64,000 nucleotides of DNA from MPNP01 sp026710155 (GTDB lineage Bacteria > Pseudomonadota > Alphaproteobacteria > Rhodobacterales > Rhodobacteraceae): the NCBI GenBank assembly GCA_965200885.1, contig OZ241737.1, positions 2,108,001 to 2,172,000 of the forward strand, written 5' to 3'. The position numbers and the translations under genes were made by a program. The stretch's first letter is position 1. The number at the start of each line of letters is the position of its first letter. Under the pieces are notes generated by a model. That model made no database searches, had not been told where the DNA came from, and was given only the letters and a program-made list of their open reading frames with translations. Shown piece by piece: positions 43,339 to 52,844 of the stretch.

Positions 43339-44107
43339 CAAAGGCCGGTTCGACATTATCCGGCGTTTCATTCAATATGGTATTATAATCCAGGTCGATA
43401 TGCATATTGGTAAGGATTGCCCGTTTCGGAGACGCTTTTTCTATCCACTCCAGGGTTCTTGCAAGATGTGAATGACTGGGATGCGGTTTTCTTCTCAGGG
43501 CATCGACAATCCAACATGGAATATCCTGAACAAATGACCATGCCTTATCATTCATATCCGAAATGTCGGGTAGATAAACCACTGGACCAATTTTAAATCC
43601 ATAGCTTGTGATATTCCCATGTTCTACTGCAAAAGGGACGAATTCGATTTTGCCTCCCTCGCCATCAACACTTATTGGTCCCTGAAGCCTGTTCAACTCC
43701 AAAATCGGAGGGTAGGGACTTCCTTCCGGTTGAATAAAGGCATAATTGAAACGGGTGAGGAGGGCTTCACGCGTAAACTTGTTGGCCCAGACCGGAACTC
43801 TCTTGTGCTGGTTGATGTATACAACCCTAAGATCATCCAGCCCATTGACATGATCGGCATGGGGATGAGTAAACACCACTCCATCCAGGGTACCAACGCC
43901 AACGCTCAACAACTGTTCCCTGAGATCCGGGGACGTGTCTATCAAAACCCTGGTTGTTCTATTATTTGAAATCAACTCCACCAGAAGGGAACATCGCAAT
44001 CGTCTGTTTTTGGGGTTTTCCGGATCACAATCACCCCATAATCCTCCCACCCTTGGCACTCCTCCGGAAGAACCACAACCCAAAATGGTGAAATGTAGAA
44101 TGCTCAT
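43310..44107 (-). CDS. MBL-fold metallohydrolase (PhnP/RNase Z-like)
   Basis: A 265-residue protein opening ILHFTILGCGSSGGVPRVGG with CDPENPKNRRLRCSLLVE. The metal motif is THPHADHVNGLDDLR, followed by AVEHGNITSYGFKIG, PDISDM and LTNMHIDLDY. It belongs to the group next to tatD in alphaproteobacteria, related to PhnP phosphodiesterases. The substrate is not known. It starts seven bases after tatD. Confidence 0.92.
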   Translation of the reverse strand: MSILHFTILGCGSSGGVPRVGGLWGDCDPENPKNRRLRCSLLVELISNNRTTRVLIDTSPDLREQLLSVGVGTLDGVVFTHPHADHVNGLDDLRVVYINQHKRVPVWANKFTREALLTRFNYAFIQPEGSPYPPILELNRLQGPISVDGEGGKIEFVPFAVEHGNITSYGFKIGPVVYLPDISDMNDKAWSFVQDIPCWIVDALRRKPHPSHSHLARTLEWIEKASPKRAILTNMHIDLDYNTILNETPDNVEPAFDGLTISFEV

Positions 44108-44114
44108 TCCAACT

Positions 44115-44909
44115 TCACCCGGCAGTACTGAACAGGCGGTAGAAATTGCTTGTGGTTATTTCGGCAAAGGTCGCCGTTTCAAGATTTAGAAGTTTGGCAC
44201 CGAAGTCAGCAATTTCACTGACAAATGATGGTTCATTTCGTTGGCCACGAAAAGGAACAGGGGCCAAATATGGTGAATCGGTTTCGATAAGTATCCTGTC
44301 TTTGGGCGTAGAAAGAAAAATTTCCTGCAATTCGATGGCGCTTTTGAAAGTCAGAATGCCTGAAAACGAAAGATAAAATCCCATCTCAAGGCATTCCTCG
44401 GCCAACTTTCTGCCCGAGGAAAAACAATGCATGACACATGAAAAAGATTTATTTCCATATTCCCGCTTCAAAATTGTTGCCATATCCTTGTCTGCATTTC
44501 TGGAATGTACGATCAAGGGCAGGCCTGATTCCTGTGCTGCCATGATATGATTCAAAAAACTGTCCTGCTGGGATTTTGCTGTTTCCTTGGTGTAGTAATA
44601 ATCCAATCCACTTTCACCAATTCCTATCATTTTGGGATGCATGGAAAGTACAAGAAGGTCGTCAACACACAATTTGGGTTCCGTAACCGCATGGTGTGGA
44701 TGAATACCTTGGGCAAAATATACTTCAGGAAACTGTTGGGCAATATCAAGGGTTGCTGTATTCTTTGATGGTTTGGTACAAATGGTTACCATCCGATTGA
44801 CACCTGCCTGCTTGGCTCTCTCGATTACATGGTCAAGATCCGCCAAAAGGTCAGGAAAATCAAGATGGCAATGGCTATCCACTATTTTGGCTTGATCAAG
44901 AGGAGACAT
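44115..44909 (-). CDS. tatD: TatD-family deoxyribonuclease
   Basis: A 264-residue metal-dependent hydrolase: VDSHCHLDF at the N-terminus, FAQGIHPHH, GIGESGLDYYY, LIVHSRNADKDM, CVMHCFSSG and LIETDSPYLAPVPFRGQRNEP at the C-terminus. These are the ligands of the TIM-barrel TatD fold. TatD proteins are 3'-5' exonucleases. The gene lies 12 bases after holB; in related genomes metG is usually between the two and is absent here. Confidence 0.95.
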   Translation of the reverse strand: MSPLDQAKIVDSHCHLDFPDLLADLDHVIERAKQAGVNRMVTICTKPSKNTATLDIAQQFPEVYFAQGIHPHHAVTEPKLCVDDLLVLSMHPKMIGIGESGLDYYYTKETAKSQQDSFLNHIMAAQESGLPLIVHSRNADKDMATILKREYGNKSFSCVMHCFSSGRKLAEECLEMGFYLSFSGILTFKSAIELQEIFLSTPKDRILIETDSPYLAPVPFRGQRNEPSFVSEIADFGAKLLNLETATFAEITTSNFYRLFSTAG

Positions 44910-44921
44910 GGGCAGGGCTAC

Positions 44922-46016
44922 TTACAGCGTTGCTATTTTCTTGATGTTGATTAGGTTTTCGAAAACCTGCGAATAGCCATCAATATTACTCTCCTGATAA
45001 TCCTTGGCCTTGGTGATCATTCTTGAATAAAGCATGGCCCATTCATGGGACTTTTCAAAATTTGGTGAGAGTTTGTTTAAAATGATGTTTTCTCCCGAAA
45101 AAATCTCACTCGAGATTTTACCCACAGCACCGGCCTTGACCAGTCTGGATACAAAATGGATCGTTAACTTGTTGATTGTTTGAGTCAATTCCTGCTTTCC
45201 TGCACCTTCTGTTTTGGAAGCGATTTCAAGAATCTTGGAAACCTCTATTCGAGGTAGATCCTTATAGATTCCTACAATTGATGCATACAATTTCAAACCA
45301 TCCTGGTTGATGATTCTGATTGCTTCACCAACGGAACCCCTGGAAACACTTACGACTTTCTTGACCTGATCATCCGATATAAATCCGAATTCATTCAACA
45401 GGTACAGTTGATCATCAGCACTCAAATTTTCGCATTGAGCGGCCAAACATCTGCTTCTGACAGTTGGTAAAAGGGATTCGGGTGAGTGACTGACAAGAAA
45501 AAAATATGAATTGTATGGTGGTTCTTCCAATACCTTCAGTAAAGCATTGGACGCATTGACATTCAATTCATCAATCGAATCGATGATCGCGATCCTTGGC
45601 TTGCCATCTGGAGAAGTGAACTCAAAAAATTCAACCAGCTCCCTGATATTATCGATCGTGATTTCTGCCTTGATCTTTTTGGTTTTTGTATCGAAATTTT
45701 TTCTTATGAGCTTGAGGTGGGGTTCCGACAAGGCTTCAATCCTTGAAACCACGGGATCATCAAAGTTGATGTTGATTTCACTTCCACCAAGCATTCCCGA
45801 AAGATTGCGGGTCAAAAGAAATTTGGCAAGTTGCCATGCCAATGTGGCTTTGCCGATACCACTTGGCCCACACATCAACCATGCATGATGCATTCTTTGC
45901 TGACCGTAAGCTTGAAAAAATTGGTTCTTGACCTTTTCCTGACCGATTACACGACTGGAAAATCTGGGATGGGGAACCCCTTCTAGCTTGTCAGATTCGA
46001 ATTCTTCCAGCTTCAC
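44922..46016 (-). CDS. holB: DNA polymerase III delta-prime subunit
   Basis: A 364-residue clamp-loader subunit with RFSSRVIGQEKVKNQFFQAYG, a degenerate P-loop GPSGIGKATLAWQLAKFLL, IIDSIDELNVNASNALLKVLEEPP and the SHSPESLLPTVRSRC sensor segment. It opens the beta clamp within the gamma/tau-delta-delta' complex. The start overlaps the tmk stop by four bases (ATGA). Divergent in its last third, but length is normal. Confidence 0.93.
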   Translation of the reverse strand: MKLEEFESDKLEGVPHPRFSSRVIGQEKVKNQFFQAYGQQRMHHAWLMCGPSGIGKATLAWQLAKFLLTRNLSGMLGGSEININFDDPVVSRIEALSEPHLKLIRKNFDTKTKKIKAEITIDNIRELVEFFEFTSPDGKPRIAIIDSIDELNVNASNALLKVLEEPPYNSYFFLVSHSPESLLPTVRSRCLAAQCENLSADDQLYLLNEFGFISDDQVKKVVSVSRGSVGEAIRIINQDGLKLYASIVGIYKDLPRIEVSKILEIASKTEGAGKQELTQTINKLTIHFVSRLVKAGAVGKISSEIFSGENIILNKLSPNFEKSHEWAMLYSRMITKAKDYQESNIDGYSQVFENLINIKKIATL

Positions 46017-46639
46017 TTTAGCATTTCCATTGTACGTTGAAGTATTTTTTGGGCCGATTCTTCTGGACCTGCTTCAGTGCATATTTCAAAACAACGATCA
46101 GGGTATTGCTTTGTCAGGGCAGTAAAATCATTGATGACCTGCATCAATCTTTCACTTGAGAGACTGCTTACTCTCCAGTCCCCCTCCTGTCGGCTATTTG
46201 TTCTTTGCAATGAAACTTCGGGATTGACCCTCAGAATGAAGGTAAGATCCGGATCGAGTTGGATGATTTTGGATTGAAGAAATTCGATCAATTTACTCAA
46301 ATCCTGTTTTCCCTGACTTTGATAGACACGAGTGGAATCAGTAAAACGATCACAAATTACAATTTTACCATCATAAAGGGCAGGGAGGATTGTTTTTTCC
46401 ACATGATCTTTTCTGGCAGCAAAGAACAGCAAGAGTTCGGTTAGATTTGACCAATTATATTTGTTTTTTTCAACCAGTATCTTACGCAGTTTTTCACTTC
46501 CAGCGGAGCCACCGGGTTCTCGGGTAACAATACAATCAAATCCCTTGCGGTTCAGGTTTTGTTGCAGAAGTTTGACCTGAGTGGATTTGCCTGCGCCATC
46601 AATTCCCTCGAATGTTATGAATTTTCCTTTGTAGGCCAT
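46013..46639 (-). CDS. tmk: Thymidylate kinase
   Basis: A 208-residue P-loop kinase: GKFITFEGIDGAGKSTQ (Lys18 in the loop), the dTMP-binding TREPGGSAGSEKLR, the CDRFTDSTRVYQSQG strip (DR(Y/F) motif), and a LID near NSRQEGDWR. It makes dTDP for DNA synthesis. It overlaps dacA by one base and holB by four, forming a tight operon. Confidence 0.96.
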   Translation of the reverse strand: MAYKGKFITFEGIDGAGKSTQVKLLQQNLNRKGFDCIVTREPGGSAGSEKLRKILVEKNKYNWSNLTELLLFFAARKDHVEKTILPALYDGKIVICDRFTDSTRVYQSQGKQDLSKLIEFLQSKIIQLDPDLTFILRVNPEVSLQRTNSRQEGDWRVSSLSSERLMQVINDFTALTKQYPDRCFEICTEAGPEESAQKILQRTMEMLK

Positions 46640-47820
46640 CAGCTAGCAGGTTCACTTTCTTCTGGAAAGTATTTCCATATCAAGGACCTTATGGTCGCTT
46701 GAACCCGATCAATAACCGTCCCCGTTTTAATATCTTCAAGTGCAATCATGGGCACTTCAATCGTTTGGTCAAAATCTGGTATGACCACTTTCAAATTACC
46801 GATTTCATCACCTTTGTTTATTGGAGCGCTGGTAAAATTGTCCATATGTGCACTGACTTGAAGATTATCCTTGTTTGCAACAGGAATGAGGACAGATAAA
46901 TCTTCCGCAAGTCCCAATCGAACCTCCTTACTGTTTCCAAGCCATACCGGAGCCGTGATTATTTCCTGTTCCTTCGCAATTAAAGTAACTTGTTTGAATT
47001 GGCGATAATACCATTCGATTATGGCTTCTCCCTCTTCACTCCTAAGATTAGAACTCGGAAGCCCATTGATGACAAAAATTATTCTGCTGCCATCACGAAT
47101 GGCGGATCCAACCAAACCATACCCGGCATCACTTGTATACCCGGTTTTCAGCCCATCGGCACCAGCCACATCTTTTTTCAGGAGCGGGTTTCGGTTGAAC
47201 CTGTTTGCTGGAGCTCGATTGTCAAATGGGAACTCCTTTTCCGCGAAATATTTGTAATATTCTGGAAAATCAGAGATTAGCTTTCGCGCCAAAACGAATA
47301 AATCCCGACTGCTCATTTTTTGCTGTGGATCAGGCCACCCATTTGAATTTTTAAATGTTGAGTTGGTCAGGCCCAATTCCTTGGCCTTTTCATTCATCAA
47401 TTGGACAAATCCCTTTTCATTGCCCGTAGGTGACAATGCCTCGGCCAAGACAACACAGGCATCATTTCCAGATAATACCACAACACCGCGAATCAATTCT
47501 TCGACCGTGGGTCTGTCTGTCGTGTCCAAATACATTGTGGATCCGCCACGATACGATCTAAAGGCATAATCCGACACCAGCAATCGATCCTCCAGTTTGA
47601 ATTTATTATCCTCCAAAGCTTCAAATACCATGTAGAGGGTCATGAGTTTGGAAAGTGATGCCGGCGGAAAAGGTATATCGACATTTTTTTCAACCACTAT
47701 AAACCCTGAATCAAAATCCCCGACAAGAATTGATTTGCCAGAAGTTTCAAATGAGCCAACCGGAAATGCAATGGCTATAATTGCACATAAACAACTAAAT
47801 GATTTGAGGAGAAATTTCAT
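46639..47820 (-). CDS. dacA: D-alanyl-D-alanine carboxypeptidase (PBP5/6 type)
   Basis: From ATG 47820 (MKFLLKSFSCLCAIIAIAFPVGSF, signal peptide) the protein has 393 residues. The active-site motifs are Ser-x-x-Lys in PPASLSKLMT, SGN in VLSGNDACVVLAE and KTG in GLKTGYTSDAGYG. The C-terminal beta domain and a terminal amphipathic stretch fit PBP5. It trims pentapeptides in the periplasm. The frame is open to 47898, but the extra residues precede the signal peptide. It heads the dac-tmk-holB-tatD-MBL operon. Confidence 0.93.
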   Translation of the reverse strand: MKFLLKSFSCLCAIIAIAFPVGSFETSGKSILVGDFDSGFIVVEKNVDIPFPPASLSKLMTLYMVFEALEDNKFKLEDRLLVSDYAFRSYRGGSTMYLDTTDRPTVEELIRGVVVLSGNDACVVLAEALSPTGNEKGFVQLMNEKAKELGLTNSTFKNSNGWPDPQQKMSSRDLFVLARKLISDFPEYYKYFAEKEFPFDNRAPANRFNRNPLLKKDVAGADGLKTGYTSDAGYGLVGSAIRDGSRIIFVINGLPSSNLRSEEGEAIIEWYYRQFKQVTLIAKEQEIITAPVWLGNSKEVRLGLAEDLSVLIPVANKDNLQVSAHMDNFTSAPINKGDEIGNLKVVIPDFDQTIEVPMIALEDIKTGTVIDRVQATIRSLIWKYFPEESEPAS

Positions 47821-47985
47821 AACCTCATTCCTGAATTTTCCTGGGACAGAACAAATATACAAATATTTACCTGATCTTCTTAAATTATAATATTCCAATT
47901 CTTATCTACCTTTGGAAAGAATTAAACCCCTAACATTTATGTCAAATCATATCTGTGGGTTGAATTCGTACCTTAAATCCACCTT

Positions 47986-48075
47986 GGAGGGGTGGCAGAG
48001 TGGTCTAATGCACCGGTCTTGAAAACCGGAGTGGGGGATTCTCCACCGTGGGTTCGAATCCCACCCCCTCCGCCA
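47986..48075 (+). tRNA. tRNA-Ser(UGA)
   Basis: A 90-nt class-II cloverleaf: GGAGGGGTGGCAGAGTGG, anticodon loop CTTGAAA (anticodon TGA), long variable arm GTGGGGGATTCTCCACC, T-loop GGTTCGAATCC, matching acceptor and encoded CCA. Confidence 0.96.
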
Positions 48076-48517
48076 TTGGCTGCACGCGAACTTTCGCATG
48101 CCCTTGTTTCACAACTGCAAAGCCTAGCATTTTGTTTTTTCCAGATTTTCAGTAATTCCGTCATTGGAATAATTATGCTGAAATTACAGGGTTGTGTGCC
48201 AAACTAAATTGGAAATTCCATCGGGAGTTAAAGAAAATTTGATTGTCACCCATCAAGGTTCTGATAATATTGAATTTGAAAAAATGGCATCCGAGGGCGC
48301 TGAAATTAGATTCAAATCATGTTGCTGAAAAGACAGAATCGGTGATCACACAAACTTGATGAGGTGCCGGATACAAAAAACTGGCGCGAACAACTCTGCC
48401 GAAGCGCATTATGAACCTGTGCGTCTATTCCGAGCTGTTGAATGACCTGCAAGGCCTGAGACCAGTTATTAGGCATTTGTTTCTCGGCGGGCATGACAGG
48501 CACAGTTTTTCTATCCA
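48076..48517. other. Intergenic region between tRNA-Ser and transketolase
   Basis: About 440 bases. The half next to the transketolase holds the short minus-strand frame listed separately. The rest is AT-rich and I see no gene, repeat or RNA in it. Confidence 0.35.
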
Positions 48518-48518
48518 T
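48312..48518 (-). CDS. Short ORF coupled to the transketolase stop
   Basis: A 68-residue frame whose ATG overlaps the transketolase stop codon (TAATG). It reads MPAEKQMPNNWSQALQVIQQLGIDAQVHNALRQ and then a less protein-like tail. The overlap suggests coupled translation, possibly of a decayed downstream gene. No family is recognised. Confidence 0.32.
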   Translation of the reverse strand: MDRKTVPVMPAEKQMPNNWSQALQVIQQLGIDAQVHNALRQSCSRQFFVSGTSSSLCDHRFCLFSNMI

Positions 48519-50896
48519 TAAGTGACAGTGCCCATGGATTGGACGAGTTCCAAAGCCGTCGGCAATGCACTCTGTGCATGCTGAACAATGCTATCACGAT
48601 TGATGCCGTAGTGACGATAGAGATCTTTGATTGTTCCAGTCTGTCCGAAGTGCTCCACCCCCAGTGGGATTGTCTTGTGTCCAGCAACAGAACCAAGCCA
48701 TGAAAGTGTGGCTGGATGACCATCAACTACGGAGAGAAGGACACAGTGCTTCGGAAGACTTCCAAGCAGAGTTTCAATGTGACTTATGGCCTTCCGATTG
48801 CCGCGTGACCGGTCTCTTTGCGCGGCTGTCCAGCCAGCATTCAGGCGATCGGCAGATGTTACGCCCAAAACCCCCACGTCGCGACGAATTTCAGCAAGTC
48901 GACCACCGGCTTCTATGGCTTCATTTGCAACAGCACCTTGGTAGGCTATAACAAGTTCACAATTTGGCCCCGGCTTTCGTAGCCAATAGGCGCCATCAAT
49001 TGTACCTTGCTTGAAAGCATCATCTGATCGCTTGAATGGCTGTTCAAGTGGATTTGTTGTGAGCCTCAAGTAAACAGAACCACCTGTTTCATCTCTCAAC
49101 CATGTCCGTTCATCCGGATCATCTTCACCATTACGTTGCATATAGCTAAACGACCATTCCATGATTACTGAGAGTTCATCAGCAAAGGCGGGCTCGAACG
49201 AGGCAAGGCCGTCTTGAGCCATACCGGTTAATTGCGTCCCGATGGATTGATGCGCTCCACCTTCTGGTGCCAAGGTTATTCCAGATGGTGTGCCGACAAT
49301 CATGAAGCGGGCATCCTGATAACAAGCATAGTTGAGCGCATCAAGACCACGATGGACAAAAGGATCATAGACTGTTCCGATAGGGATTAAGCGTTTACCC
49401 CATAAACTGTGTGACAAACCAGCCGCACCAAGTAACAGAAACAGGTTCATTTCAGCGATCCCAAGCTCAATGTGTTGACCATCAGGAGCAAAGTTCCATT
49501 TGGCTGTCGAAGGAATACGATGCTCAATAAAAGCGTCTTTCAATTCTTCTCGAGAGAATAGCCTGCATCGGTTGACAAAAGGTCCAAGACTTGTGGTGCC
49601 TGTGACATCAGGTGATGTGGTCATTATGCGAGAGGCAAGTTCGCTTTTACCTTTTGCCAACTCATCAAGAATCTTGCCGAACGCAGCTTGAGTAGAGATT
49701 TCTCGTTGGGAACTGAAATTGATCTCGGGAACAGTTATCTGGGCATCAGAAAATCGTCTTGATCCTTTTGTAAAAAATGGAACATGATTGAGAAAGTTTT
49801 TCAATTCATCAACTTTTTGAATGGAGGCAAAAGGCTCCCATTCCTGCCCTTTTTGCACACCCATATGGGCTTGCCATTCTTCCATTTGAGCTTTTGTCAT
49901 CAAGCCGCCATGATTGTCCTTGTGGCCAGCAATCGGGGTACCCCAACCTTTGATCGTATAGGCCAGAAAACAGGTCGGGCGGTCGTGATCAATAGCTGCA
50001 AATGTCTCTGCCATAGTGTGAACGCAATTGCCACCAAGGTTTTCCATCAAAGCCGCAAGTTCATTGTCAGTACGGCGTTCCAGAAGTGCTGTTACATCAC
50101 CTTGATCGCCTAAATCGTCCATAAGACGATTGCGCCAGACTTCACCACCCATGTACGTGAACGCTGAATATTCAGCGTTTGGACAGGCATCAATCCAGTA
50201 CCGAAGTTTTTCACCTCCTGGTTCCTTAAAGGCCTTACGTTGTAATGCGCCATACTTGGCTTTGACCACATCCCAGCCAAAGGCATCAAAAACTTTTTCA
50301 ATGCGCTCAAACAACCCTTCCCTGACAATACCATCCAACGATTGCCGATTATAGTCAATGATCCACCAAGTGTTGCGGAGGTTGTTCTTCCAGCCCTCCT
50401 GCAATACCTCGTAAACATTGCCTTCATCCATTTCAGCATCACCAACCAAAGCAACCATTCGCCCTTTTTTTATTTCCTTGCCCCAGTCTTTCGCGGCAAT
50501 AAAATCTTGTACCAAGGAGGCAAGTGCGGTAATTCCGACACCTAGTCCGACAGAGCCAGTCGAAAAGTCGACATCATCAACATCTTTGGTACGGCTTGGA
50601 TAAGACTGAGCACCTCCATACCCTCGAAAATTTTTTATCCTTTCGAGGGACTGGTTACCCATGAGATAATGCATTGCGTGGAAAATTGGCGAAGCGTGGG
50701 GTTTAACCGCGACCCTGTCTTCCGGTTTCAAAACTGAAAAATACAATGCTGTCATAATCGAAACCATGGAAGCAGAAGAGGCCTGATGACCACCAATCTT
50801 TATAGCGTCTTCCTGGGACCGGATGTGGTTGGCATGATGGATCATCCAATGCGAGAGCCAAAGCACGCGCTGTTCGATAGTTTTAAGATGATCCAT
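48518..50896 (-). CDS. Long-form transketolase (AceE-like)
   Basis: A 792-residue thiamine-diphosphate enzyme. The N-terminal half has IKIGGHQASSASMVSIMTALYF, DFSTGSVGLGVGITALASLVQD and the ThDP motif LVGDAEMDEGNVYEVLQEG...DYNRQSLDG. The middle has KGWGTPIAGHKDNHGG and the catalytic Glu region HIELGIAEMNLFLLLGAAGLS. This type is annotated as transketolase in alphaproteobacteria but resembles homodimeric pyruvate dehydrogenase E1 in layout, so the donor substrate is uncertain. No E2 or E3 genes are adjacent. Confidence 0.88.
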   Translation of the reverse strand: MDHLKTIEQRVLWLSHWMIHHANHIRSQEDAIKIGGHQASSASMVSIMTALYFSVLKPEDRVAVKPHASPIFHAMHYLMGNQSLERIKNFRGYGGAQSYPSRTKDVDDVDFSTGSVGLGVGITALASLVQDFIAAKDWGKEIKKGRMVALVGDAEMDEGNVYEVLQEGWKNNLRNTWWIIDYNRQSLDGIVREGLFERIEKVFDAFGWDVVKAKYGALQRKAFKEPGGEKLRYWIDACPNAEYSAFTYMGGEVWRNRLMDDLGDQGDVTALLERRTDNELAALMENLGGNCVHTMAETFAAIDHDRPTCFLAYTIKGWGTPIAGHKDNHGGLMTKAQMEEWQAHMGVQKGQEWEPFASIQKVDELKNFLNHVPFFTKGSRRFSDAQITVPEINFSSQREISTQAAFGKILDELAKGKSELASRIMTTSPDVTGTTSLGPFVNRCRLFSREELKDAFIEHRIPSTAKWNFAPDGQHIELGIAEMNLFLLLGAAGLSHSLWGKRLIPIGTVYDPFVHRGLDALNYACYQDARFMIVGTPSGITLAPEGGAHQSIGTQLTGMAQDGLASFEPAFADELSVIMEWSFSYMQRNGEDDPDERTWLRDETGGSVYLRLTTNPLEQPFKRSDDAFKQGTIDGAYWLRKPGPNCELVIAYQGAVANEAIEAGGRLAEIRRDVGVLGVTSADRLNAGWTAAQRDRSRGNRKAISHIETLLGSLPKHCVLLSVVDGHPATLSWLGSVAGHKTIPLGVEHFGQTGTIKDLYRHYGINRDSIVQHAQSALPTALELVQSMGTVT

Positions 50897-51358
50897 TTTG
50901 GCTTGATCTCATAAACTGCGGCATGAATTTGGAACTATAACCTTTAAGTGCCGTTGCATATCCCAAAGGGGTATTCAGAACTTCTGGTAGATTACTTGCT
51001 TGAATGTTCAAATTCTTATTTCGTTTCAATCATTTATCCTTTCCATTTTATTAAAACCCCATTCTCTCAACATGCCACTTGCAGGGTATTTGCTATTTTA
51101 TTGAGCCAGTCAGGATTTGAGTTGTCTTCTTTGTAATTTGTTTCCTGCTTCATATCATAATATTCTCATTATTGTAACTTTTGGCTACTGGAAACTCATT
51201 TCTATCCAAAATTCAAGGACGATTTATATAAGGAGGTTTCCAGTCAAATCACAGGCTATATTTCGCTCGCAAAAATGGTATTCTGACCATGTTGAGAAAG
51301 TTGGTAAAATGATATTTGAAATAGCAATGCAGTGAATAATAGTCCTATTCACTGAATA
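50897..51358. promoter_or_regulatory. AT-rich region between transketolase and fic
   Basis: About 460 bases separating divergent genes. It must contain the transketolase promoter. I see no coding frame that I would support. The Fic operator candidate starts just to its right. Confidence 0.35.
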
Positions 51359-51425
51359 TTTTGCGGTGATTGTTCTTGAATTTGCGGTGAATAGCGCTTA
51401 TAATCACCTTGAATTATGCGGTGAT
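51359..51425 (+). promoter_or_regulatory. Repeated TGCGGTGA operator upstream of fic
   Basis: Three direct copies of (T/A)TGCGGTGA(T/A) lie at 51361-51370, 51382-51391 and 51416-51425, with an inverted AATCACC at 51402-51408. The last copy ends five bases before the chosen fic start. The fic product has a C-terminal winged-helix-like domain, so this is a plausible autoregulatory operator. Confidence 0.6.
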
Positions 51426-51429
51426 TATT

Positions 51430-52539
51430 ATGTGGATTCATGAACATCAAAACTGGCCAAACTTTACTTGGGATATAGAAAAACTTTTCCCCAGATTAGT
51501 AGATATTCGTTATCGACAGGGGCGATTACTTGGTCGATTGGAAGGTCTTGGATTCGAACTTAAGCTCGAAGCGAGCTTGCGGACACTAACCAACGACATA
51601 GTCAAATCTTCAGCCATTGAAGGTGAAAACTTGAATACTGAAGAGGTTCGTTCCTCCATTGCTCGCAGACTTGGTATCGATATTGCCGGACTTATTCCTT
51701 CAAGTCGGGATGTTGAAGGCATCGTTGAAATGATGCTGGATGCAACGCAGAAATACTATATGCCATTGACAAAAGATCGTCTTTTTGATTGGCATGCGGC
51801 ATTATTCCCCAGTGGGCGAAGTGGAATGCATAAAATTACCGTTGGAGACTGGCGCTCTACTCACTCAGGTTCCATGCAGGTTATTTCTGGTCCACTTGGT
51901 AAAGAAAAGGTTCACTTTGAAGCACCGGGTTCAGACCGTCTTGATAAAGAAATGCATGCATTTCTTGCATGGTTTACCAAAGGGAGTGAGATTGATCCAG
52001 TCATTAGGGCCGGTATTGCTCACCTATGGTTTGTTACCATTCACCCGTTTGAGGATGGGAATGGCAGAATAGCCAGAGCCATAGGAGATATGGCACTGGC
52101 TCGTGCCGATGAAACACAAAACCGTTTTTACAGCCTATCTTCGCAGATTGAGGCAGAACGAATGAATTACTATGAACAACTTGAGAAACAGCAGCGTTCG
52201 ACACCTGACATAACTGATTGGTTGACATGGTTCCTGGATTGTTTGGGTAGAGCGATTGATAATTCAGAAACGACTCTCAGCAATGTTTTATATAAGGCAC
52301 GACTTTGGGATACGATCAATCAAAAGCCCGTAAATGATCGTCAACGCTTGATTATAAACCGTATGCTTGAAGATGGTTTCAAGGGTTACATGAATACCTC
52401 GAAATATGCCAAAATGGCCAAATGCTCAAACGATACAGCCCTGCGGGATATTCAAGAGTTGAAGAACAGGGGAGTCTTCATACAAAATCCAGGTGGTGGA
52501 CGAAGTACGAGTTACAGGCTTCCAGATCAAGTGGTTTAG
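51430..52539 (+). CDS. Fic-family AMPylase with DUF4172 and winged helix
   Basis: From ATG 51430 (MWIHEHQNWPNFTWD) 369 residues. The N-terminal DUF4172-like part carries the inhibitory helix SSAIEGE (60-66). The Fic core has the catalytic motif HPFEDGNGRIAR (205-216) with His205. The C-terminal region (about 315-365, YMNTSKYAKMAKCSNDTALRDIQELKNRGVF) is a winged helix. Such proteins transfer AMP to target proteins, held in check by the inhibitory Glu (here Glu66). A start seven codons upstream is possible. Confidence 0.92.
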   Translation: MWIHEHQNWPNFTWDIEKLFPRLVDIRYRQGRLLGRLEGLGFELKLEASLRTLTNDIVKSSAIEGENLNTEEVRSSIARRLGIDIAGLIPSSRDVEGIVEMMLDATQKYYMPLTKDRLFDWHAALFPSGRSGMHKITVGDWRSTHSGSMQVISGPLGKEKVHFEAPGSDRLDKEMHAFLAWFTKGSEIDPVIRAGIAHLWFVTIHPFEDGNGRIARAIGDMALARADETQNRFYSLSSQIEAERMNYYEQLEKQQRSTPDITDWLTWFLDCLGRAIDNSETTLSNVLYKARLWDTINQKPVNDRQRLIINRMLEDGFKGYMNTSKYAKMAKCSNDTALRDIQELKNRGVFIQNPGGGRSTSYRLPDQVV

Positions 52540-52844
52540 TAACTTTTCCAACCAAGAAAAAGTGGGTTTAAAGATTAAGATAAGAACTGGATTGATTAAT
52601 AATAATGATCTGATATGTGGGTATAACTTGCCTCTTCGTGCAATAAACAAACCAAAACCGTAATTTTCGGAATAATTTAATTTGCTTTGTGAAAGTACCC
52701 AATGCTTCTATTTGATCGGATATCTGGTCGAATAAGCAAACAATTATTTTGCCAAAGCAAAAGACAGAAAAAGTATAAAACCCTGACAAATTATTCGATA
52801 TCAAGTAATTGGAATTAATATTCCAAACAAAAAAAGACACAAAC
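52540..52844. other. AT-rich intergenic region
   Basis: About 305 AT-rich bases between fic and the hydratase gene, both on the plus strand. It should hold the hydratase promoter. I see nothing else in it. Confidence 0.3.
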
